Below are positions 26,140-34,700 of a stretch of DNA of 64,000 nt, piece after piece. The position numbers and the translations under genes were made by a program. Source of the DNA: JAJFTV01 sp964532655 (GTDB lineage: Bacteria > Chloroflexota > Anaerolineae > Anaerolineales > Anaerolineaceae); contig CAZHMZ010000001.1 of the NCBI GenBank assembly GCA_964532655.1, forward strand, positions 1 through 64,000. Direction: 5' to 3'. Within the stretch, counting starts at the first letter, position 1. Each line of letters starts with the position of its first letter. Under the pieces are notes generated by a model. It was not told the DNA's origin and did not search any database. It saw nothing but the letters and a program-made list of their open reading frames with translations.

Positions 26140-26723
26140 CAGTTCTCCTTTGATTTGTTGACCGAATAGCGTACCACCGCGCGCGTTTTCGACGGGCGCG
26201 CGATTTCGACAAATCCCAGCTTCAGAAAGGTAGGCAAAGTGCCCATATAGTCGTTCAGGGTCGGGTTGGCGTTTTCCTGGGGGATATGCGGGTAAGCTTC
26301 AATGATAGCTGCATTTTGTTCAACAGCATATTGAACTGCACCCTCAATTAAGGAAGCCAGCACACCTTTTCCGCGCTCTGATTTTGCCGCCAGAAAGCAA
26401 ACAATCGACCAGACTGGCTGATCATCGAGACGTTTTAGCACACGCGAGTTTTCCAGCGCCCTGAAATCGGTGCGCGGGCCAACCGACACCCACGCCACCG
26501 GTTTACCTGCGCGATAAGCCAGCAGACCGGGTACGGTTCCGCTCCGAATGACTTTTTCCATGGCTTCCTTATGACCGGCAGCTTTCTGCTGTTTGTAGTC
26601 AGACCGATCTCCGCGCCAGTACATGCACCAGCATCCCCAGGATGGGGTGGTTGTGAACAACGCCTGCATATCCGGCCATTCAGCAATGGTGACCGGTTTG
26701 AAAACCAGTTGTTCCTGTTCCAT
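26139..26723 (-). CDS. GNAT-family acetyltransferase
   Basis: A 194-residue protein with a GNAT core: WVSVGPRTDF, VCFLAAKSERGKGVLASLIEGAVQYA (acetyl-CoA loop, with a SERGKG form of the usual Arg/Gln-Gly-Gly) and FLKLGFVEIARPS near the end. An N-terminal WGCWCMYWRGD segment with two Cys is characteristic of one GNAT subgroup. Substrate unknown. It is translationally coupled to the CNNM gene. Confidence 0.8.
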   Translation of the reverse strand: MEQEQLVFKPVTIAEWPDMQALFTTTPSWGCWCMYWRGDRSDYKQQKAAGHKEAMEKVIRSGTVPGLLAYRAGKPVAWVSVGPRTDFRALENSRVLKRLDDQPVWSIVCFLAAKSERGKGVLASLIEGAVQYAVEQNAAIIEAYPHIPQENANPTLNDYMGTLPTFLKLGFVEIARPSKTRAVVRYSVNKSKEN

Positions 26724-26905
26724 AGGGTGATCCTTGTTTTTTGGGTCGTTTCAAATTGACGTATAATGATTCAAGCAAAATTAACTTTTCATCAGGCATT
26801 CGGACGTTTCATGGTTCTATCTCTGTATTATAACTTACCTGACAGCCTGATTTTTCAGCGCTGGCCAAACATTTTGTTCGAGCCGGCGGTTATTTGGAGA
26901 CTGAT

Positions 26906-27589
26906 ATGCGAAAATTTCCAATTCTCAGTATGATTTTGATCTTCACAGCCCTTCTGGCTGCCTGTGTACCCGTGAATCAACCCTCCACCCCTACGGAAAC
27001 ACCGCTCCCCACATCCACCGTGCCGCCTTCACCCACTGAAACCGTAGTGATCTCAACTGAAACACAAGCGCCCGGCATCGGCGGCGAATCTGTCTGCCCA
27101 CCGGCCGAAATGCCCATGCCCGACTGGCCGTATACCTGTGATACCAACCTGGGCTTCTTTTTCCAGTATCCGCCGGACGCGGTGATGGATACCCAGCAGG
27201 GCACGGATGTGATACGTTACAATTTGAGCGTTCTGCCTGGTACCAATCTGGGTGAAAAGTATGTGGATGTAAGCACATCTACCGATGTTGAAACCTGTGT
27301 CAGCCCTCTGGCGGCCGGTTATGTGCCAGAAGCGGTTGGGACCGAGGAAGTGACCATCGCAGGGTTAACGTTTGTCAAACAGAGCGGCTCAGATGCCGGA
27401 GCCGGTAACTATTACAAGTGGACGGCTTATTCAACCGCCCGCGATAACGCGTGCGTGAGCTTTGGTTTTGTGCTGCATTCTACCAACGCATCCAATTATC
27501 CCACCCCGCCGCCGGAATTTGATGAAGCCGCGGAAACCGCCGTGTTTGAACAGATCATTGGAACATTCCGGTGGGTGAATCTGCAATAA
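26906..27589 (+). CDS. Lipoprotein with Ser/Thr/Pro-rich linker
   Basis: A 227-residue lipoprotein. The signal peptide ends in LLAAC (lipobox), followed by about 45 residues of Pro/Thr/Ser-rich linker and a 150-residue globular domain with two paired Cys (SVCPP, YTCDT and later ETCVS, NACVS). The linker is of the type common in Chloroflexota surface proteins. GGAG lies six bases from the ATG at 26906; the frame opens at a TTG twelve bases earlier. Function unknown. Confidence 0.75.
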   Translation: MRKFPILSMILIFTALLAACVPVNQPSTPTETPLPTSTVPPSPTETVVISTETQAPGIGGESVCPPAEMPMPDWPYTCDTNLGFFFQYPPDAVMDTQQGTDVIRYNLSVLPGTNLGEKYVDVSTSTDVETCVSPLAAGYVPEAVGTEEVTIAGLTFVKQSGSDAGAGNYYKWTAYSTARDNACVSFGFVLHSTNASNYPTPPPEFDEAAETAVFEQIIGTFRWVNLQ

Positions 27590-27608
27590 AGGAAGGCAAA
27601 TACCAGCC

Positions 27609-28031
27609 ATGGAGATTTATCTGCTCACCGAAGTGACCGATGAGGTGGTGAAGGCATTTGAAAGGCTCTTTCCGCAGCTTACCAGCCTGCCGGCGCCTTC
27701 CCGCTCCGCGCTGGAAGAGATGACCGCTTCACCCGCTTGCCGCATTTTCATGGCTCGCGTGGATGGGCAGATTGCCGGTACCGCCACGCTGGCCTGTTAC
27801 CGCACCCTCACCGGCCTGCACGCGTGGATTGAGGATGTGGTGGTGGATGAGGCTTTCCGTCGGCGTGGTATCGGCGAGGCGCTCACCCGTGCCTTGATTG
27901 ACGAAGCGCGCTGTATGGGAGCGAACTCGCTCAGTCTCACATCCCGCCCGGCTCGCGAGGCGGCTAACCGGCTGTATCAACAGTTGGGTTTTGTACGCTG
28001 GGAGACGAATCTGTATCATTTTCCGCTGTAA
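27609..28031 (+). CDS. GNAT-family acetyltransferase
   Basis: A 140-residue single-domain GNAT. WIEDVVVDEAFRRRGIGEALTRALID is the acetyl-CoA binding strand-loop-helix, and SLTSRPAREAANRLYQQLGFVRWETNLYHF matches motif B of small N-acetyltransferases. Substrate unknown. It starts 19 bases after the lipoprotein gene on the same strand; the two may be co-transcribed. Confidence 0.88.
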   Translation: MEIYLLTEVTDEVVKAFERLFPQLTSLPAPSRSALEEMTASPACRIFMARVDGQIAGTATLACYRTLTGLHAWIEDVVVDEAFRRRGIGEALTRALIDEARCMGANSLSLTSRPAREAANRLYQQLGFVRWETNLYHFPL

Positions 28032-28101
28032 GGTGAACCGTCCGGCCCGGGGGTGCGCTTCCATCGGACAAATTTGCGTTGATAAAATTGTCCATTATCA
28101 A

Positions 28102-28173
28102 CCGTAGGGGCGCACAGTGTGCGCCCGAATTAACCACCCCGCCCTGACGGGCACCCCTCCGATGGAGGGGAAT
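28102..28173 (+). repeat. Dispersed palindromic repeat, copy 1
   Basis: A 72-base unit built from GTAGGGGCGCAC..GTGCGCCC, then AACCACCCCGCCC..GGGC and CCCCTCCGATGGAGGGG. It differs from the copy at 28511 at only two positions. The core is shared with the element at 8307. Confidence 0.85.
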
Positions 28174-28292
28174 TTAAATCCATGATCAAAGGCTTCACTT
28201 ACCAGACAATCATTCATTCCTGTAATATGGATCACACCGCTCTTTGCGTTGCATTATGCAACCGAACAAATAAATTTACCCCATCCCCCTGC

Positions 28293-28329
28293 CCCCCTTC
28301 CCCTTTTTGGGGAAGGGGGAACTTTTTTT
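28293..28329 (+). terminator. GC-rich intrinsic terminator
   Basis: An 11-bp CCCCCTTCCCC/GGGGAAGGGGG stem with a T5 loop is followed four bases later by seven Ts (28323-28329). It would terminate rightward transcription from the GNAT gene. Confidence 0.6.
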
Positions 28330-28369
28330 AGTAAAGGGGCTGTGCAGAAGACTGCACAGCCCCTTTACT
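28330..28369. repeat. Perfect 18-bp inverted repeat
   Basis: AGTAAAGGGGCTGTGCAG and its exact complement are separated by four bases (AAGA). There is no T run behind it on the plus strand, so it may be a remnant or recognition palindrome rather than a terminator. Confidence 0.8.
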
Positions 28370-28510
28370 TTGCGGGGAAAACAGAACTGTTTTCGTTGAG
28401 CCAGTTAGAGCGACCACTGGAATCTTATTCAGGCAGAAACCATCGATCCATCGGAGAAAAATTTACAGATCCGTAATGCATACCATCATCGATCAAATCG
28501 CCAATCTTAT

Positions 28511-28582
28511 CCGTAGGGGCGCACAGTGTGCGCCCGAATTAACCACCCCGCCCTGACGGGCGCCCTTCCGATGGAGGGGAAT
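28511..28582 (+). repeat. Dispersed palindromic repeat, copy 2
   Basis: Second 72-base copy in direct orientation 409 bases from copy 1, with two substitutions, both within or next to stem sequences. Direct repeats of this length can recombine. Confidence 0.85.
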
Positions 28583-28672
28583 AAATCACAGCAGGGATGA
28601 GGAATAATTTACAAATCTAATTTCAAACGGTTGTAGTTAATAAGATCGTTACCCATGCGGAACCGACGCATC

Positions 28673-28718
28673 AAAATTCCCCTCCTGGGAGGGGTGGCGC
28701 GCAGCGCCGGGGTGGTTC
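28673..28718 (-). repeat. Inverted partial copy of the palindromic repeat
   Basis: Read on the minus strand this shows AACCACCCCGG, a GCGC-rich hairpin, CCACCCCTCCC and GGAGGGGAATT, matching the right half of the 28102/28511 units with a different hairpin sequence. Confidence 0.6.
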
Positions 28719-28769
28719 TTTTCCTGCTTCCTCCGCTCGCACGGAAGAGACGATTTTATTCAATCCTGA

Positions 28770-29612
28770 TTATCGGGCCTGTTTGCGCTTGCGGAACGAT
28801 TGCGTGATCCAGACGATCCCAAAAACAGCCGTGCAGGTGAGCACGATGGCTGCGCCGGAGGCGATGCTCAGATAATAGGAAAGATACAGCCCCACCACCC
28901 CGGAAAGCGACGCGATTAACGCGGACAGCGCCATCATCACCGGCAGCCGGCGGGTGAGCAGATAGGCCGTGGCAGCCGGCGTCACCAGCATGGCGACCAT
29001 CAGCGCCACCCCAACCGTTTGCAATGAAACCACAATCGTCACCGCGATCAGGATCAGCAGCAGGGTTTCCAGCAGGCGCACTGGCAGGCGCAGGGTGGAT
29101 GCAAGAATGGAATCAAACGAAAGCACCATGAACTCTTTGTAGAAGGCCAGGATGAACAGCAAAACCAGCCCGCCAAAAATGGCAATGCGCAGCAGATCAT
29201 TGCCCTGCACACCCAACACATCGCCAAACAGGAAATGGGAGAGATCCACGCTGTAATTGCGTACCGTTGAGATGAGCGCCACGCCCAGTGCGAATGTACC
29301 GGCAAAGATAATCCCGATGGCGGTATCCTCTTTGATGCGCGTACTGCGGCTGATCGCCCCGATCCCAAGTGAACTGATCACAGCGGTGATCATTGCCCAC
29401 CAGAACAGCGGCTCGCGCGCCCCGCCCCCCACCAGGTAACCCACCGCGATCCCCGGCAGAATGGCATGCGCCAGGGCATCGCCAAAAAAGGCCATCCCGC
29501 GCAGCACCACATAGGTGCCCACCACGGCGCACACAATTCCCACCAGAACGGCGGCCAGCATACCGCGCACCATGAAGCTGTATTGAAGCGGTTCCAGCAG
29601 AAAATCGATCAC
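28770..29612 (-). CDS. znuB: Metal ABC transporter permease
   Basis: A 280-residue ZnuB/MntB-type permease with eight membrane helices. GMAFFGDALAHAILPG near residue 40 and the later SLQTVGVALMVAMLVTPAATAYLL are family hallmarks; the latter faces the substrate channel. Its start overlaps the ATPase gene by four bases. Zinc or manganese is the likely cargo; sequence does not decide. Confidence 0.92.
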   Translation of the reverse strand: MIDFLLEPLQYSFMVRGMLAAVLVGIVCAVVGTYVVLRGMAFFGDALAHAILPGIAVGYLVGGGAREPLFWWAMITAVISSLGIGAISRSTRIKEDTAIGIIFAGTFALGVALISTVRNYSVDLSHFLFGDVLGVQGNDLLRIAIFGGLVLLFILAFYKEFMVLSFDSILASTLRLPVRLLETLLLILIAVTIVVSLQTVGVALMVAMLVTPAATAYLLTRRLPVMMALSALIASLSGVVGLYLSYYLSIASGAAIVLTCTAVFGIVWITQSFRKRKQAR

Positions 29613-30502
29613 GGTTCCACCTCGCCGTTGCCGTGCGAATTTCGACTGTCGTGCTCATGGTCATGGTCGTGCTCGCAGCAGGTATCTTCCAGGGCCATGG
29701 TGCCCTCCTGGGTGGGAACCAACTGCAACTGGCCGCCATAGGCGTCAAACAGGTTCTGCTGTGTCAACACCTCCGCCGGGGTACCAATGCCCAGCAGGCG
29801 ATGGTTGAGCAGGAGCACCTGATCAAACCGCCGGGCCGCCATGCGCAGATTGTGCAATGATACCAGCACGGTCACATTGCGCCGTTTCAATTCTTCAAAG
29901 ATGGAAAAGATATCCTCCACCGAGTTGGCATCCAGACCGGTCAACGGCTCGTCCATCAGCATGAGCTCGGCTTCCTGCGCCAGCGCCCGGGCAATAAACA
30001 TACGCTGCTGTTGACCGCCGGATAACTGGCTGATCTGCCGTTTGGCCAGCGGGGTGATCCCCACCGTCTCCAGCGCGCTGTGAACAAGTTGCCAGTCGCG
30101 GCGGGTGGGATTGCGGAACAGGCCCATTTTGCCAATGCGGCCCATCATCACCACATCCTCCACCGTCACCGGAAACGACCAATCCACCTGGCTGCGCTGC
30201 GGCACGTAAGCGATACAGATATGCCCGCTGGGTTCGTGACCCGAGATGGTCACCTGGCCGTGATAGCCCTGTGCTACGCCGGCGATGATCTTGAAGAGCG
30301 TGCTTTTCCCGGCGCCGTTGGGTCCCACCACAGCCAGCCGCTGAGCAGCGTGCAGCTCAAAGCTAACATCATCCAGCGCGTAGCCGCTTTCGTACTTCAC
30401 CGACAGGTTCTGTACGCGCAGAATCGCCGTCGATGCATCATGATGGTCGTGATGCTTGCTCAGATGTTCGCTGATTTGCCGAAATTCTCGTAAAAAGCCC
30501 AT
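29609..30502 (-). CDS. znuC: Metal ABC transporter ATP-binding protein with His-rich ends
   Basis: A 297-residue ABC ATPase: Walker A VVGPNGAGKST, signature LSGGQQQRMFIARAL, Walker B LMLMDEPLTGLD and the switch His in VLVSLHNL. The N-terminus carries KHHDHHD and the C-terminus CCEHDHDHEHD, extra metal-binding clusters not needed for ATPase function and suited to zinc sensing or buffering. It is 36 bases from znuA and overlaps znuB, forming znuA-znuC-znuB. Confidence 0.92.
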   Translation of the reverse strand: MGFLREFRQISEHLSKHHDHHDASTAILRVQNLSVKYESGYALDDVSFELHAAQRLAVVGPNGAGKSTLFKIIAGVAQGYHGQVTISGHEPSGHICIAYVPQRSQVDWSFPVTVEDVVMMGRIGKMGLFRNPTRRDWQLVHSALETVGITPLAKRQISQLSGGQQQRMFIARALAQEAELMLMDEPLTGLDANSVEDIFSIFEELKRRNVTVLVSLHNLRMAARRFDQVLLLNHRLLGIGTPAEVLTQQNLFDAYGGQLQLVPTQEGTMALEDTCCEHDHDHEHDSRNSHGNGEVEP

Positions 30503-30538
30503 GCCAGATGCGATCCGCCGTTCAGCCGGTTTGTGAGG

Positions 30539-31492
30539 TCACTTCAACGCCCCCACGATGGCATTGACATTATATCGCATGTAATCCAGGTAAGTCGATG
30601 CCTCACCGCCGGCCGGACCGAGCGACCCGGAGTAGATATGCACCAGTTGTGTGCCGGTATCGCCAGCCACCCGTTCGGCCAAAGTGGGGTTGATGGTGTT
30701 GCCCACAAACACGGCCTTCACGCGCAGATCGCGGATGGCATCCTCGATCTGCGCCAGATCCTTTGCGGAGGGTTCGGAAAGCGTGCTATATCCGGGGATC
30801 AGCGCGCCAATCAGGGTAAAACCGTATTCATCGGCAAAGTAACCCTGCTCCATGTGATCGGTGACGATGCTCCGGTTTTCTTCCGGTACGGCAGCCACCT
30901 GCTCGCGGATCCAGGCGTCCAGCTCGGTCAGCTGGGCGCGGTAGGCATCCGCATTGGTTTGATAGTCAGTCGAATGAGTCGGATCCGCCTCGCTGAGAGC
31001 CTGTTCAATGTTATCCACCCAGATCATCACATTGTTGGGGTCCACCCAGGTATGTGGGTCGCCTGTATGCGGGTCGCCCGCGAGCGCATCCTCGCCGGTA
31101 TGGCCGTCTTCTTCGGCGGCTTCCAGCAAGTGAATTCCGTCGGATACTTCCACCAAACGGCCGGCTGCTCCGGCGTTTTCAACCAGACTTTGCAGAAATG
31201 TCTCCAGATCGGCTCCGTTGGCGAAGATCACCTGCGCCTCCGAAAGCATCACGGCATCCTGAGGGGTGGGGCTGTAATTGTGCGGATCAGTTCCGGAGGG
31301 AAGCAGCACCTGTAAATTGATATACTCGCCGCCAATCTGTGAGACCACATCCCCCACGATGCCGGTGGTAGCCACTACCTTTAATAAGCCACTGTCGTCT
31401 GGCTGCGCCGTGCCGGAAGCGTTCCCGCTCTGGCAGGCCGTCAGCAGCAGCGCCGGCAGTAAGATCCACAAAATCAGGTTTTTTCTTCTCAT
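30539..31492 (-). CDS. znuA: Metal ABC transporter substrate-binding lipoprotein
   Basis: A 317-residue cluster-9 (TroA/ZnuA) lipoprotein with lipobox LLLTAC. Ligand His residues are in PSGTDPHNYSP and DPHTWVDP, with a third in VTDHMEQGYFADEYGF. Between them is an acidic/His stretch (EEDGHTGEDALAGDPHTG), the metal-scavenging loop usual for ZnuA. The family Asp ligand before the last helix is expected in a YTDSLG motif; here it reads YSGSLG, as in some relatives. GGAG five bases before the ATG at 31492 fixes the start. A -10-like TATAAT lies at 31551-31546. Confidence 0.9.
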   Translation of the reverse strand: MRRKNLILWILLPALLLTACQSGNASGTAQPDDSGLLKVVATTGIVGDVVSQIGGEYINLQVLLPSGTDPHNYSPTPQDAVMLSEAQVIFANGADLETFLQSLVENAGAAGRLVEVSDGIHLLEAAEEDGHTGEDALAGDPHTGDPHTWVDPNNVMIWVDNIEQALSEADPTHSTDYQTNADAYRAQLTELDAWIREQVAAVPEENRSIVTDHMEQGYFADEYGFTLIGALIPGYSTLSEPSAKDLAQIEDAIRDLRVKAVFVGNTINPTLAERVAGDTGTQLVHIYSGSLGPAGGEASTYLDYMRYNVNAIVGALK

Positions 31493-31545
31493 TCCATCTC
31501 CGCCCATTTCATCGGTGTCATTACCTTTATCAAGTTCAGCAGATG

Positions 31546-31551
31546 ATTATA
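31546..31551 (-). promoter_or_regulatory. -10 element upstream of znuA
   Basis: TATAAT on the minus strand, 54 bases before the znuA ATG. The matching -35 would fall in or beside the N run, so the promoter cannot be completed. No clear Zur-type palindrome was recognised. Confidence 0.4.
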
Positions 31552-31570
31552 GTCTCGTTTTTCCAAACGG

Positions 31571-31670
31571 NNNNNNNNNNNNNNNNNNNNNNNNNNNNNN
31601 NNNNNNNNNNNNNNNNNNNNNNNNNNNNNNNNNNNNNNNNNNNNNNNNNNNNNNNNNNNNNNNNNNNNNN
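31571..31670. other. Assembly gap (100 N)
   Basis: A run of exactly 100 N between the divergent znuA and UvrA-like genes. The equal length of all four gaps suggests placeholders, so true size and content are unknown; promoters are probably hidden here. Confidence 0.98.
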
Positions 31671-31728
31671 AATCCGGTTCCCGCCGCTTTGTTATACTAT
31701 TCCTATCGGATTTCCATGGAGATGGTGT

Positions 31729-34700
31729 ATGCCGATTGTCATTCAGGGCGCCAACGAACACAACCTCAAAGATATCGATCTCACCCTTGCGGACGGTCTC
31801 ACCGTGGTGACCGGCGTGTCCGGCTCCGGCAAAACCTCGCTGGTGTTCGATACGCTGTACCATGAATCCCGACGGCGCTTCGAGGAGATCTACAATCTGG
31901 GCGCGGTGGAGGGCAGGCTGGCCCCGGCTGCCGTCCGCCGGATCAGTGGTCTGGGACCGGCCGTTTCGGTTGGTCAGAACCTGCTCAACCGTAACCCGCT
32001 CTCCACGTTGGCGAGCGCCTCCGGGCTGCATCCCTTCTTCCGGCTTCTGTACGCCCGTTTTGGAAAACGCGCCTGTTCAGTCTGTGGAGCACCGCTTACA
32101 TTAATAAGTCAGGATGAGGCGGTGGAGCGGATCAGCACCGCCGCGGGTGAAAAAACCATTGAGGTGTGGGTTCCGCTGCTGCGGCGGGCCAAAGGCAGCC
32201 ATGCCACGCTGATCAGTCTGCTGCAAACCCGCTTCGATCCGGCCGATGTGCTGGTGGATGGCAGACCCTTTTCGGGCAGCCCTCTCGCCGCGACGCAGCC
32301 GCACAACATTCATCTGCGCCTGCTGCGTAACGGGCAGCCTCTTCAACCCGCCGGAGCGCGCCAACTGGTGCAGGATGTGGTGGCTCTGGGCAGCCATTTT
32401 GTGGAGATTCACTCCCCAGCCGCACCGGTGGAGACGCTGGCTCTGGCGCCTGTGTGCAGTGAGTGCGGTGCCTGGTTTGGTAATTTACAGCCGGTTATGT
32501 TTCACCAGCCGTGCCCGTACTGCCAGGGGAAGAAATGCGACCGCTGCGCCGGTACCGGTCTTCATCCGGAAGCGGCCGCGGTCACCTGGGAGGGTTTGCG
32601 CTTTCCGGGTCTGCAATCCCTCACCGTTCAACAGGCTTTTGAGCTGTTCTCGCGCCCTGCCCCGTTTTCAGGGGTCCGGCGCCTGCAGGATGAAATCCTG
32701 CGCCGCCTTTCAGCCCTGCTGGATACCGGGCTGGGATATATTGCGCTGGATCGCCCATCACCCAGCCTGTCACGCGGTGAAGCCCAGCGGGTGCGGCTGG
32801 CGGTGGCGCTCACCAGCCGGCTGGAAGATATGCTGCACATTCTGGATGAACCCACCATCGGGCAGCACCCGGCCGATATCCGGCGTCTGGTTCCGGTTTT
32901 CCGCAGGTTGGCCGGGCCGGTGGTGTTTGTGGAGCACGAACGCCTGGCCGCCGTGGATGCAGACCAGGCGGTTGACCTGGGACCCGGCGCCGGCACTCAC
33001 GGCGGGCAAATCCTGTATCAGGGTAAGCCGGCCGGTCTGTGGCAGGCCGACACCCCCACCGGTCGCTTTTTCAGCCGCAGACAAACCAGCCTGTTCCCGG
33101 AAACACGCCCCGATCCGCAGCAGTTTCTCACCATACGGGGAGCCAACCTGCGCAATCTCAAAGACATCGATATTCCCATACCGATCGGCAGGCTGACCGT
33201 GGTGACAGGGGTTTCCGGTTCCGGCAAGAGTACCCTGGTGGAAGATGTGCTGGCGGCTTCGCTGAAAGACCATCACCCGGTTGGCTGCCAGGCAGTGGAC
33301 GGTCTCCCCTTGCAAGTGGTGATGGTAGACCAGGAACCCATCGGGCGTAACCCGCGCTCCAATCCTGCCACCTATACGAAACTTTCCGATACCCTGCGCG
33401 ACCTGTTTGCCGTGTACAGCCGCCAGGCTGGCATTGAGCTAAGCCCATCGCATTTCTCGTTCAACCGGCCGGAAGGCGCCTGCCCCACCTGCGGCGGCAT
33501 GGGAGCCGTGGAGGTGACCATGCGCTACCTGCCCTCCATCTGGATTCCCTGCGCCGATTGTGAAGGCGAGCGTTTTACCGACGAGGTGTTGAGCGTACGC
33601 CTGCCCTTTCAGGAGCGCCTGATTTCCATCGCGGAGGCGTACCGGCTGACCGTCTCCGAAGCGGTACCGTTTTTCCAGACCGCAAATGGGCTGCCGGCGG
33701 CAAAAAAGTCGGCTGCCCTGCGCATGCTGGATGCCCTTGAAACCATCGGGCTGGGGTACATCACCCTGGGTCAGCCCTCCCCCACTCTCTCAGGCGGCGA
33801 AGCGCAGCGTGTAAAACTGTCCAAATTCCTGGGAAAGACCCACCTGGCCGGACATCTGATTCTGCTGGATGAACCCTCTACCGGTTTGCACCCGCAGGAT
33901 CTGGCCGGTTTGATGACCGTGCTGGATCGGCTTGTGCGCGCCGGAGCCACCGTGGTGGTGGTAGAGCACAACACCGATGTGATCCGGGCCGCGGATTGGG
34001 TGATCGATCTGGGGCCGGGGGCCGGGCCTCTGGGCGGCGAGTTAATCTACGCTGGCCCTCCCGCCGGTCTGCCGCTGGCAGAGCGCTCGCTCACCGGCGC
34101 GGCGTTATGCGAAGAAGACGCCATCCAGCCCCGGGCAGAAGCCCAAACACCATCACGCCGCCCCTCCGCTGTGCAAATACGCGGAGCCTGCACGCACAAC
34201 CTCAAGCAGGTCTCGGTCGATTTTCCCACCGGCGGGTTTAGCGTGGTCACCGGCGTCTCCGGTTCGGGCAAATCCTCTCTGGTGATGGATGTGCTGGAAA
34301 CCGAAGCGCTCCGGCGTTATCTGGAATCACTCTCCATGTACGAGCGGCAGGGTGTGCGCGAAGACGCCGAGGCGGAGGTGGATTCGGTCAGCGGTCTGGG
34401 TGTGACGGTAACCATCACACCGGAACGGCGGCTGTACAACCGGCGTGCCACCGTGGGCGCGGCCACCGAAATTTCTCACCATTTGTACGCGGTGCTGGCC
34501 TCCGCCGGCGAGCGCACCTGCCTGACCTGCGGAGAAGACATGCAGCGTGGTACAGCGCGGTGGGAATGCCCGCAGTGCGACGTGATCGCTCCGCTGGCAA
34601 AACCGCGCCAGTTTTCTTCATCCACCTATGGGGCTGCCTGCCGCGAATGTCACGGCGTGGGCACCCTGCAGGTACCCGAACCATCCAAATTGATCATCCA

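Larger units (their letters stand above)
28032..28769 (+). other. Repeat-rich intergenic region
   Basis: This 738-base spacer contains no supported gene. It holds two near-identical 72-base repeats (28102 and 28511), a related inverted copy near 28673, a GC-rich terminator-like hairpin (28293) and a perfect 18-bp inverted repeat (28330). The density of palindromes is the highest in the window. Confidence 0.7.

Noticed and set aside
28330..28369. Factor-independent terminator
   Set aside because: The 18-bp stem is perfect, but the bases after it on either strand are not T-rich; it is reported as an inverted repeat.
31500..31570. A Zur-binding palindrome before znuA
   Set aside because: TGATAAAGGTAATGA was inspected, but its halves are not self-complementary.
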